DNA of 64,000 nucleotides from Drosophila pseudoobscura (taxonomy: Eukaryota > Arthropoda > Insecta > Diptera > Drosophilidae): the NCBI RefSeq assembly GCF_009870125.1, contig NC_046683.1, forward strand, positions 11,966,001 through 12,030,000, read 5' to 3'. The position numbers were made by a program, and so were the translations under genes. Shown in pieces: positions 45,455 through 56,400 of this stretch (within the stretch, counting starts at the first letter, position 1; the number at the start of each line of letters is the position of its first letter). A model generated the notes under the pieces. It was not told the DNA's origin, did not search any database, and saw only the letters and a list, made by a program, of their open reading frames with translations.

Positions 45455-46413
45455 ATGGTAAATATTCTATGCAGCAGATCTCCAGATCCACCAGAGACTC
45501 AATCCAATCCGTTCTTTGACAGCACTCCTTTGTGGCCTGCACCGCTGTGTTGCTTGCCGTGACCTCTCTGGCCATGGCCAGTCCTTTGGGCAGCTCGTAC
45601 CTGCCACCCCAGGCCAATGCCCACAGCACCTACAACACGGCCGCCTCCAGCTCCACCGGCCATTACGCAGCCCCCGCGGCCACATATGCGACCCGATCGC
45701 ACGCGGCAGTGGCTCCGTCACGCCAGTATCTGGCGCCAGCGGCCGTCTCCCACAGCAGCAGCTACTCTGCTCCGGCCGTTTCGCACAGTAGCTACTCGGC
45801 CCCGGCTGTTTCCCACAGCAGCAGCTACTCCGTTCCGGCCGCCAGCCACACTAGCTACTCCGCACCTGTGGCCGCTCCATCTAGGCAGTACCTCGCCCCA
45901 GCCGCCTCCCACAGCAGTTACTCCGCTCCAGCCGCCTCCCACAGCAGCTACTCCAGTGCTGGCTCATCCTACTCCGCTCCGGCGGTGTCCCACAGCAGCT
46001 ACTCCGCCCCAGTTGCTTCCCACAGCAGCTACTCGGCGCCTGCTGCCTCCCATACAAGCTACTCCGCTCCCGTGGCTGCCCCATCCAGACATTACTTGGC
46101 TCCAGCTGCGTCCCACAGCAGCTACTCCAGTGCTGGCTCGTCCTACTCCGCTCCGGCCGTGTCCCACAGAAGCTACTCCGCGCCAGCCGTCTCGCACGGA
46201 TACTCACACGGATCGAGTGGGGGATATTCCGCCCCAGCAGCTGTCTCCCATGTCAGCTACTCGGCACCGGCTCGCTATGCATCCCGCTCGGGCTATGGAG
46301 CTGGAGGCCACTCCTCGTCCTTCTCGTCGGGCAGCAGCAGTTACGGACATGGCCACTCCGGAGGCACTCGCTATGCCTCCAACGGGGGCTATGAATACCG
46401 CCTGAAGCATTAA
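45455..46413 (+). CDS. Secreted SHSSYSAPA-repeat protein with YLPP and GYR motifs (cluster gene 6)
   Basis: Exons 45455-45457 (ATG) and 45523-46413; 297 residues. The intron is 65 bases (gtaaat...gacag). The signal peptide MHSFVACTAVLLAVTSLAMA is followed by SPLGSSYLPPQ. The DVSHL element found in the other members is missing, but YLPP is kept at the equivalent place. The body is about twenty units of SHSSYSAPA with occasional APSRQYLAPA inserts. A glycine/histidine/serine-rich stretch follows (about 245-285), then TRYASNGGYEYRLKH. The final GYR element has E where the others have V. A poly(A) signal AATAAA lies at 46498-46503. Same inferred structural role as its neighbours; a divergent member. 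Confidence 0.87.
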
Positions 46414-47579
46414 ACGGATCTCAAATTGTATCAGTAGTACGGATTCAAGATACTAACCGAACGATTATATCCAACTCCTTTTTTTTGTATCAATGGAAAT
46501 AAAGTGATTGATTTAATAAGCCTATCCGCCATTTCCTCCCAAGGATGCCACTCCTTATGGTTCAAGTAGAATCCAATGAGTATTCTGATCTTGGATATTC
46601 TGATTCTGATACACCGCACTCATAATGTACATATCGTTGAGTTGCCATCGAACTCCTACTGCAGATAGATGCCTAGAAGACGTCCCCCGCCCACTAAATT
46701 AGCTGGTTCTAACCTGCTTTCGCATCTACTCGTTAGCCGTGAGGATTGCCGACAAAGGAACACAAAATATGGTTGGTCTCTTCGCAACACGGGATACGGA
46801 ATCTCTACAGACCCTCCTGAAAATGACCGTATAGAATCAGTCTAGAAAAATTTCTTACTTTTTGCCTTAGCCTTAGCTTAGCTGGGATGCAGGTGAGAGA
46901 ATGCCATCTTACTCTAGAAGATTGATATTAATAGTTAGTTAATCGTAGAAAAATGCTTGGTGTGATTTATAGGCACAACTTGATCAAGGGTGACGTAGAT
47001 AGCCCTGATCTGTTGGGGCGCATAAACTTTACGATTACTATTAGATTCACTGGAAACTTTATATCGTTGTCCCTTCCACTTTGTAGATCAAATTATTCCT
47101 TGTATGAACCGTTTATGGTCTTATGCTCGGATTTTAATACCCTCTACCACATTATATTCACCACTAATTCCCTTCCTCAATTAATTTTAGTTATAATTTT
47201 CCTCTCATAATAATCTAACAGCTATCTTACCTGCATGTTCATGGCACAGCTCGTCAGATTCTATGCCGAATCGTTGCTGCCTGCTTGCTCTCGCTTGCTC
47301 TCGCTGATCATCTCTCGACTCTCCAATGATTAGCGTGCTCGTTGAACTGAGAACGACGAGGGGTTGGACCTAAATTAAAAAACGAAGATCCCACAGAGTT
47401 ATTGCGATCCTAGAATCCGTTTGGGGATAATTATTTCTCGATAGTGATTATAACTTTTAATGGATGAACTTTTTTTATTTATTATAGCAGAAAAAAAATA
47501 GGTTAATATGCTCTTCGGAGTGTTTTGCAACGCTAGTGGATTCCTTCCCTCCAATTCTTGGTCCATGGATGCGATGCAT
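46414..47579. other. Intergenic between convergent cluster genes 6 and 7
   Basis: Holds the two facing 3' ends. A TTTATT on plus near 47477 would serve as the minus-strand poly(A) signal of the next gene. No other gene is seen. Confidence 0.5.
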
Positions 47580-48037
47580 CTAGTAGACATACCCTCCGTT
47601 GCTGGCGTATTTGGTGTCTAGGCCATTGTAGCCGGAGTACCCGGAGTAGCCAGTGTCCGCCGGCAGATAGGTGCGCGAGGGCGCTGCATAGGCATTGTAC
47701 TGTGGCACAGCATAGCTCTTGTAGCTGGACGAGATCAGAGGAGAGCCATAGGTTGCACCGGAGCCGGAGTAGTAGCCACCGGTCGAGTAAGTTGTTGGAT
47801 ACGAGGAGTAGCCCGTGTTATAGCCGCCCGAGTAGCCATTGTATCCACCGTTGTATCCAATGCTCTGGGGGGGCAAATAGCTGCGCGACAGGTGGGAGAC
47901 ATCGGCGTGACACAGGGCCAGAGATGCAGCAACGATGACGAGCACAGCGATGGAGTTCTGTGTGGAGAAGTTTCAAAGAAATCTTAGATTTTTCCGTGGT
48001 ATTGCGAACACAATGAAGGAAGTCGTCTACTTGCCAT
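47580..48037 (-). CDS. Secreted glycine/tyrosine-rich protein with DVSHL, YLPP and GYR motifs (cluster gene 7)
   Basis: On minus, exon 1 is the ATG at 48037-48035 and exon 2 is 47957-47580; 126 residues. The intron is 77 bases and begins GCAAGT instead of GT, ending cacacag. A GC-AG intron is needed because unspliced reading from the ATG meets a stop. The signal peptide is MNSIAVLVIVAASLALCHA, followed by DVSHLSRSYLPPQ. The body is G/Y/S-rich (GYNGGYNGYSGGYNTGYSSY) with a second YLP-like RTYLPAD, and the end is TKYASNGGYVY. It is the shortest member, the only one on minus, and made of GYxG rather than YSAP repeats. It is probably a secreted structural protein. Confidence 0.85.
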
Positions 48038-48100
48038 GGTATTGCTTTGAGAGGATTCGTAGGGATTGGCTGTATGCACTGAATGGATGCCGTCGAAAAA

Positions 48101-48136
48101 CTGTTGCCGATTCTGCTGCTGGCTCTACTTTTTATA
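48101..48136 (-). promoter_or_regulatory. TATA promoter of cluster gene 7
   Basis: TATAAAAA on minus at 48136-48129, with CAACAGTTT about 30 bases downstream as a possible initiator. Confidence 0.65.
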
Positions 48137-49050
48137 CGCTTCTAAGACTGAATTATATTATGCACCCAGATATGTATTTTTTTACAACTAATTTTAACGC
48201 CTTGCCCCGGCATGTCGGCGGACATGGCCCATTACTCAACGAACGGGCGGGCGGGCGGTTAACCGGACAGAAGACTCAAATGCTCAAAATGCTTAGAAAT
48301 GTTCATCATGTTTTTCGGTGGTTGTCGTCGTGTCTCCCACGACGACAGTCATCCGTCCCCAAATTGGTTAGCAATGGGAAAACCACGTCTACTGTGCCAT
48401 ATGGAGTATTTTTGTTGGTGTTTTGTTGGTTTTTTTTATTACTGAGGCACGCCCCCAACGGCGTGTGAAACGCTGGAGCTTCAAACATTGTCGCGTTTGC
48501 GCTTGCGCTCTCTTTCCTTAATTATACTCGTACAATTTAGATATATTGCTTTAAATGCTCTCTTCTGGTTTTGGTTTTTGTTTTTTTTTTTACGACATCT
48601 GGCGGTCGCGCCGGCTAAAGCGCTTTGGTCTTGTTTATATGCCGTCGCTCATAAATCCCAAGCTGCCCAGGTACCAGGGGGTCCGACCGTTATTAATTGT
48701 TGCAATGGGTCATTGAGTTTGGGGCAGATGGGTTTTGGTTTCGGTTTCGCATTGCAATCGCCTGCGCTGTCTACATGTCATGTGAACTGGCAGTGGACGT
48801 GCATGACATCACGGCAAAATGATTAATTGCTGATTGTTTCTCTGCAATCTAATCCCTTTGAATTTAAATTTCAATTTCTATCAAGAGTGCTGCCACCCTG
48901 CGCTGCCACATCTGCAGAGTCAGCTGATCGAGCTTTGATCAGAGTGTAGAAAATTTATTCAGCAATAGGATACAATTATGTGGGCGGGGCTGATAAATCT
49001 AGATAGCATAGCTAGTAATATTCCACGGAATATCAAAATCAGTATGGTTA
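48137..49050. other. Intergenic, boundary of the cluster
   Basis: No gene is seen. Marks the switch from TATA-type genes to a Motif 1/6 promoter. Confidence 0.5.
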
Positions 49051-49051
49051 C

Positions 49052-49127
49052 GGTATATTTTTAAAATGAAACGGTATATTTTGGTATATTTCGGAGGGTC
49101 GGACGGTATATAATCCACGGTCACACT
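49052..49127 (+). promoter_or_regulatory. Motif 6 x3 plus Motif 1 housekeeping promoter
   Basis: GGTATATTT occurs at 49052, 49073 and 49083 (Ohler Motif 6 type) and GGTCACACT at 49119-49127 (Ohler Motif 1, the M1BP site). Together they form a typical TATA-less Drosophila promoter just ahead of the ATG at 49166. Confidence 0.75.
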
Positions 49128-49165
49128 GGTAGGCAAAAAAGCTTAAAATTAAAAGGACGCTTAAA

Positions 49166-50164
49166 ATGCCGGGAAAGATAAAATATTGCAACCAGCCAGC
49201 GTCAAACTTTTCAGAATTTCTGGAAATGTCGGCGGACGTTCCACTAAACTTAACGAAAGAGCGAAATAAAGAAAATTCCGCGGTAGGGACGATACGGGCC
49301 ATGCCGTCGATTGCTATGAACAGGAAATCATCAGATATCCAAGAGTACATACGATTGAATGCAGCGGAGGCAGTTCAAAAAACTATAAAAAAGGAGGCGC
49401 CGGCGGCCGTTCCACTATACTTAACGAAAGAGGCAATTGAAAAAAATAGAAAAAAGAAGGGAACGGATGCAGTTCCAAGAAACATAAAGAAGGTGCCAGC
49501 CTCGGAGCTGAAACGGCTGAAAACAGAGCCCACAGATAAGGCGTCACAACAAGAGACCGATCCGACCACCTCGCGTCCATCGCGAAAGAGGAAGCCGACC
49601 ATCAAAAAGGAGGAGCAGGAGGGGAAATGGATACACGAATCACGCGCCTTCGCCACGGACGTCATTGAGAATGTTATGTCGAGCCTTTATAATAATCTGA
49701 CTGATCTGTCGAGCGCAGAACTCAGATCGCTCCGCAAGGTGCGTTTGGCTTGGAAGCAGAAATACGAACTGGACGAACGCAAGCCCGAGTGGAATCAAAG
49801 TCAACTTTCACCAGCACCCCCGAAACGCAAATGCAAAACGACTGCAAAGAAGACACCGAAGCCAGGCTCAATACACGATGAGGAAGACCTTGCCAACTAT
49901 TACCATTGGGATGATTTGCCCGACGATGAAATCGTAGAGAATCAGATTAGCGTACCGCCCCTGTTGGAAAAGTATAGCTGCCGTCGGTTCGACATCAAGA
50001 TGCCGGCGTTTGCCATGAAGAGGAATTTAATCCAGCCGCTATTCAGTTTGGAGCTGCTGGATAGGATTATGGAGCCGCCCCAGGTGGAGGGTACGAAAAT
50101 ATTGCAGCAAGTCGTCGATGAGATGCTCCGACAGTATCAGCAGGGACCACGCCCACATACATAG
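49166..50164 (+). CDS. Uncharacterised lysine-rich, probably nuclear protein
   Basis: One exon, 332 residues. The N-terminal half is lysine-rich and carries a loose internal repeat (ADVPLNLTKE, AAVPLYLTKE, DAVPRNIKK at about 25, 81 and 102) and several IKKE/LKTE sites that fit the SUMO consensus. A basic stretch SRKRKPTIKKEE (about 138-149) could be a nuclear signal. A helical part follows (FATDVIENVMSSLYNNL, about 161-177). The C-terminal third is more ordered (YYHWDDLPDDE, LLEKYSCRRFDIKMPAFAMKR, LFSLELLDRIMEPP) and looks like the conserved part. I do not recognise the family. The housekeeping-type promoter and the non-repetitive long frame make it a real gene. It lies head-to-tail with yl, about 330 bases upstream. 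Confidence 0.82.
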   Translation: MPGKIKYCNQPASNFSEFLEMSADVPLNLTKERNKENSAVGTIRAMPSIAMNRKSSDIQEYIRLNAAEAVQKTIKKEAPAAVPLYLTKEAIEKNRKKKGTDAVPRNIKKVPASELKRLKTEPTDKASQQETDPTTSRPSRKRKPTIKKEEQEGKWIHESRAFATDVIENVMSSLYNNLTDLSSAELRSLRKVRLAWKQKYELDERKPEWNQSQLSPAPPKRKCKTTAKKTPKPGSIHDEEDLANYYHWDDLPDDEIVENQISVPPLLEKYSCRRFDIKMPAFAMKRNLIQPLFSLELLDRIMEPPQVEGTKILQQVVDEMLRQYQQGPRPHT

Positions 50165-50491
50165 ATGTGGAGTTTAGTTAATCCCATACATAGATGTGAA
50201 AATCAGTTAATTTGTTTATTTGTTATGTTGTAACTTTAAGATTATGTTAAAACGCCGTACGCAAAACATTTGGTATTTCCGTCTACAGCGCTCACACTAT
50301 TCTAACGGGTCCGTTCCATGGACTGGATGATGATGGCGTGATCCGCGGGCTGGAAAGAATATGCTCGTTCAATTCTCTTTCAGCCTTCCAAGCAGCAAGC
50401 CACAATTTTTGTTGAATTTATTTTTTCGTTTTCTGTATGTTCTCTCACGTGAATAAAGTGTGAAAAGTAAATCGTTTTAAGTTTGTGTTGA
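50165..50491. other. Short intergenic between the lysine-rich gene and yl
   Basis: Contains the 3' UTR of one gene and the 5' region of the other. No clear TATA or Motif 1 is seen for yl. Confidence 0.5.
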
Positions 50492-53400
50492 ATGTGCGTG
50501 GTGAAGGAGACCACAGAGGGCACCTGTTCGCAGCACCAGGGGAGTGAAATATATGGGCGTGGACGCACCATGCTCACCAGCGATTGGCAAATGCTCAACC
50601 TAACCTCTCACACAACGACCGTATGCAACGGGAACGGGAGCACCGACAATAGTTCCGATAATGTGCGAAGGAAACGTTATGGAGGCCATGGGCTCCCCCA
50701 GGTGTCCCGCCGCCCACTTTGGTGGTGCCGTCTGGCAGTGTTGCTGCTCATTTTCTGTGCGCTTGCTGCCGCCGCGTCGGGACCAGCGAACACGCGGTGC
50801 GATGAAGATCAATTCCAGTGCAGAGACGGTAGCTGCATCTTACAAGCGAAGATGTGTGACGCACGAAGCGACTGCACCGATGCCACAGATGAATTGGATT
50901 GCGGTAGGGCGGCTCAAACGCCATTTTCCAACCCCGCCCCTCCCCTCCCATCCGACCACCGATGGCATTGGCTCAACCTAACCTCACTTTCGTTGCAGAC
51001 TACAAGCTGTGCCGGGAACCGCATTGGTTCCCGTGCGCCCAGCCACATGGAGCCTGCCTGGCAGCAGAACTAAAATGCAACGGCATCGACAACTGCCCCA
51101 ACGGTGAGGACGAAATCAATTGTCCCTCTGGCATTTTAGGAATGTCCTCGCGCTTTGGCAGCTTCCGCAAGCTGCCGCGTAATTGCAGCGCCAGCGAGTA
51201 CATGTGCCAGCGGGATCGCAGCTGTATTCCCATCGAGTTCCAGTGCGACGGCAAATCGGACTGTGCGGACAGCTCCGACGAGCTGGACGGCTGCAAGGAA
51301 TCCCAGGCCAGCTGCAAGGGTCATCTCTGCCCCAATGGTCGCTGCCTGCAGCGAAAGCAGTGGCTCTGCGATGGCGTCGACGACTGTGGTGATGGCAGCG
51401 ACGAGCATGGTTGCGGTAAGATGACACCACACTAAGACACTCTATAGTGTGTCCTGTATTCACGTATCTATCTGTATTTGTTTTGTCTCTTAGTGGATCT
51501 CTGCCAGCCGGAGATGGGAAAGTTCATGTGCCGCAACAAGGAGCATTGTTTGGACCTGGCCAAAGTGTGTGACGGCCACAGCGACTGTTCGGATGGTAGC
51601 GATGAGTACGAGACCTGTAACAGCAAGCCCGATTGCAGCGCCAAGTCGTGCCCAGCGGGCGCCACCTGCCACATGATGCCCACCGATGGTGCGCAGTGCT
51701 ATTGTCCTGCGGGCTTCCGGCTGGCCAAGTTCCAGAACAAATGCGAGGACATTGACGAGTGCCAGGAGCGCGAGTCAGAACTGTGCAGCCAGAGCTGTGA
51801 GAACACCTCCGGCGGCTATCGGTGCAGCTGCGATCCTGGCTACCTGCTGGCCAAAGATAATCGCACTTGTCGAGCGGCGAACACGCATGGCGGCGAGCAC
51901 CCCCTGCTGCTCTACACCACCCAAATGAACGTCATGGGCATGCACCTGGGCAGCAGGAACCACGTCTACCAGGTGGCCGGGAATCTGAGCAAAGTGATTG
52001 GCGTTGCGTACGATGGTAGCCACATCTACTGGACCAACATTCAGAACGAGGCTGAGAGCATTGTCAAGGCCAATGCGGACGGCACCCATGCCGAGATCCT
52101 GCTCACCTCCGGCCTCGATGCCCCCGAGGATCTGGCCGTTGACTGGCTCACGCAGAACATCTACTTTTCGGATAATGTGATGCGACACATTGCAGTCTGC
52201 TCCCACGATGCTCTCAACTGTGTCGTCCTCGTGACGGAGGATGTGCACCAGCCGCGCGGACTGGCGTTGTGGCCGCAGCGAGGACAAATGTTCTGGACCG
52301 ATTGGGGCGTAAAGCCCATGATTGTGCGCGCCTCCATGGATGGGAAGCGCTCCACGCCGATTGTCAGCGAAAACATACACTGGCCGAACGGCATCGCCTT
52401 GGATATGCACCAGCAAAGGATCTACTGGGTGGACGCCAAGCTCGGGAGTGTCCAGACGGTCCGACCCGACGGCACCGGTCGTCGCACCATACTCGATGGC
52501 ATGCTGAAGCATCCGTACGGCCTGGCCGTGTACGAGGATCAGCTGTACTGGTCGGACTGGGGCACCAAGAGCATCCACGCCTGCCACAAGTACTCCGGCA
52601 AGCAACACCGAGTCCTGGCCAAAGATCGGACTATCTATGCGGTGCATATCTATCATTCGGCCAAGCAGCCGCAGACCCCCAATGCCTGCGCCACAGCCAA
52701 ATGCTCGCACCTGTGCCTCCTGGCCGAACCAGAGGTGGGCGGCCGCAGCTGCGCCTGTCCGGACGGTATGCAACTGGCGCCCGATCAGCAGCGTTGCATG
52801 CAGACGGTGAAGAGGCAGCGACTGTTTGTGGGCGTGGGCCAGTTCCTGCTGGAGATCGAGCACACGGCCTTTGGCAGGCATGTGGTGAGTGCCTCCCATG
52901 CCTTGGACATTGTCATCAGCGAGATGGTGTACAACAGCGTCAATGGCACCCTGATCATCGCGGACAATGAGCGCCGAATGATTGCGGAGTATCAACCGGG
53001 ACTGGGACAAGGACGCCTAAGGACCCTGATCCATTCGAATCTGGGCAATGTGAGTGCTTTGGCCTTCGATCATCTCAGCCAGAATCTGTACTGGTCCGAT
53101 GCCGAGCGTCGCGTTGTGGAGCTGTACTCCTTTCACACCCGACACCGGGCGCTCATCCGCTTCTTTGCTGGCCAAGAATCCCCCATTGGACTGAGTGTAA
53201 TGCCCGCTGAGGGGTATCTGTATGTGGCCCTCAAGGCGCGCAGGCACACACACATCGATAGGCTGCCGTTGAGCGGCAAGGGTTCGCCGACGCATGTGTT
53301 CGAGGAGGAGCTGGGCGATGACGACATCAAGATGGCCACCGATCACGACCAGCATACGCTCTACTGGTCTGACAGCGATATGGGGATGATCAGCTACACC

Positions 53401-56400
53401 GACTATCGCCAGACGCAGTCGATGACGTTCCGCAGCAAGCTACGACGGCCCTACAGCCTGGCCCTGGTGCATCAGGATCTGTTTTGGAGCGAACTGGGAT
53501 CGTCATCCATTTACTGGGCTCACAAGAGCAACATGGGTCCCCGCAAGCGGATCGATGTGGTGCCGACACGGGGCTCAGGCGACACCCACGGACACTCCAT
53601 GTTCATGGAGGCAGCCCCCTGGCGTCTTGCTCTGGCCTCCAGTGCGCCACCTTCGACCGACAGGGAAGAGCAGCAGCAGCAGCAGCAGCATCCCTGCCAG
53701 CATCAGAACGGCGGCTGCTCTCACATCTGTGTGGGCGTGGGCCAACTGGCCGCCACCTGCCTCTGTCCCGTGGGTTTTGTGTATCGCGATGCCAGCAATC
53801 GGTCGTGCCTGGAGGCCCTCGACTGTGAGTTCCGTTGCCGCAGTTCCGGCGAGTGCCTGACCCTGGCCCATCGCTGCAACGGACGGCAGGACTGTGTGGA
53901 TCGCTCCGATGAGCAGGACTGCGACGAGGAGGGGCATAAGCACAAGCCCAAGGTCATGTGCGGCCCCAGGCAGTTCGCCTGCCACAATGCCGAAGCCTGT
54001 GTGGACAAGGACAAGCGTTGCGATGGCCACAAGGACTGCCCCGACAATTCCGATGAGCAGCATTGTTTGCAGTTTGGTAAAGTGTGAATGCCAATCCCCT
54101 CCCCATCCGCATATTTATCTCCTTCTCTCTCTCTCTCTCTCTCTTTCACAGACAAAACCAGGAGCTGCCACGTCCATCAGCTGGCCTGCGACAATGGCAA
54201 GTGCGTGGACCAGAGCCTCATGTGCGATGGCAAAAACGATTGCGGCGACAACACGGACGAGGACAAGGCCAAGTGCGACTCCCCCGCCAACTGCGATCAG
54301 GGGATGTTCCAGTGCAGCAATGGGGCCTGCATAGCCGCCAGCTGGGAGTGCGATGGCCGGATCGACTGCAGTGATGCCTCAGACGAGCACGACAAGTGCG
54401 GACATCGCCGATGTCCGCCGGATATGCATCGGTGCCTGTTGGGACAGTGTCTGGACAGGCGACTGGTCTGCGATGGCCACAACGATTGTGGGGATCTCTC
54501 GGATGAGCTCAACTGCGGATCAGGGGCCCATGCCAAGGCAAACATCTCCTGTGGATCCCTGCTCTATCAGTGTGCCAGCAACCTGAAGCTTTGCCTCGAT
54601 CCGGCAGTGCGCTGCAACGGCACCGCCGAGTGCCCGCGCGGCGAGGACGAGGCCGATTGTGGGGATATGTGCAGCATCAATGAGTTCCAGTGCCGCACCG
54701 GGAAGCAGTGCATCCGCAAGGAGTTCCACTGCGACCGCGCCAGAGACTGTCTCGATGGCAGCGATGAAGAGGCCTGCGACAAGATTCAGAACCAGACACT
54801 GAGCAAACCCTGGACCACGGCGAGCCGTGCCTGCCGTCCCCATCTATTCGACTGTCAGGATGGGGAGTGCGTGGATATGTCGCGCGTGTGCAACAGTTTC
54901 CCCGACTGCCAGAATGGCAGCGACGAGGGGCCGCAATGTGCGACGGCCTGCCGAGCCTCCGCCGGCGGCGGACGTCCTGTGTGCCAGCACAAGTGTCGTG
55001 CCACACCCGCGGGTGCTGTGTGCTCCTGCTTCGACGGATATCGTCTGGACACGGATCAACGGAGCTGTGTGGATGTAAACGAGTGCCTGGACGGCCAGCC
55101 GTGCGCCCAGATCTGTGAGAACACCCTCGGGGGCTACCAGTGCCAATGCCATGCGGACTTTATGCTGCGCCAGGATCGGGTCAGCTGCAAGAGCCTCCAG
55201 GCGGGCGCCACGCTACTCTTTAGCAGCTACAACGAAGTGAGGAATCTCAGCGAGCAGCCGATGATGCTGCAGGTGGCCTGGTCGGCCAATGACTCGCGCA
55301 TCGATGGCTTCGATGTGGACATGGAACGACAGATGGGCTACTTCTCCAGCGAGGAGCAGGGTGTCGTCTATCAGGTAGATATGCGTCGGCGCTTTATTGT
55401 GCGTGCCCTGGCGGTGCCATCGCCCACCAAAGTGGCCGTCGACTGGGCCACCGGCAACGTGTATGTCCTGGCTGGTGGTAGTGCCTCGCAGGAGATCTAC
55501 GCGTGTAGTTTCCCGGCTCGCATGTGCGGCCGCATTCTCCAGGTGAAGACACACATGCATCTGAGGCACCTGGCCATCGACGGCTACCATGGACGACTCT
55601 TCTACATTGCCATGCGATTGGAGAGCTTTGGGCATGCCAGCGCCGAGCTGCATGTGGCCCGTCTCGATGGCAGCCACAAGGAGCTTATGCTGCACAAAAA
55701 AGACAGCTATATGACGGCCCTGGCCCTCGATCCGCATCAGCAGCAGCTATACTACCTGGATATGCACAGCCGCACGCTCGAGAGGATCAGCTATAGGACA
55801 AGGTCCGGTATGGGGCCACATCGCCGGCCCGAGATGATGCTCCAGAAGTCCAATGCCCTGAAACAGCCCTCGGGGCTGAGCATCTACGAGAATCACGCGT
55901 ACATCGTCAATCTCGGCTCCAAGGAGGCGGTGCGGTGTCGCCTGTACGGGGAGCGGATCTGCAAGTCCATCAATCTGAATGTGCTCAATGCCCAGGATAT
56001 TGTGGTGGCCGGAAGATCGAGGCAGCCGATGCCAACGTCAAATCCGTGCCACCACTCGCAATGCCATGGGATGTGTATCCTGGCCGACTACGGCTACGAG
56101 TGCATGTGCGGCAACCAGGTGGTGGCCGAGGGCGAACAGTGCCCTCATGGCTCCATGAACGAGCTGGAGGTGGGGGCCAGCAGGCAGGAGAGGCCGCAGT
56201 CCACATTCCACTGGTGGATAATGGCACTCCTGGTGCTGGTGATGGGCTCGCTGGCCGCAGGACTTGGGTACATGTACTATCAGTGGCGGCAGCGCGGCCA
56301 CACGGATCTCAACATTAACCTCCATTTCCAGAATCCGCTGGCGACGATCGGCAGCAAAGCGTTCCTCGACCATGAAAGGAACGAAGCCATCGTCAACGGG

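Noticed and set aside
45617-46405. 262-codon plus frame in another phase of cluster gene 6
   Set aside because: Proline/threonine-rich frame-shifted reading of the same repeats; no signal peptide, while the accepted frame has one.
51775-53010. 411-codon minus frame opposite yl
   Set aside because: Antisense of a GC-rich receptor exon; the sense strand has clear LDL-A, EGF and YWTD modules.
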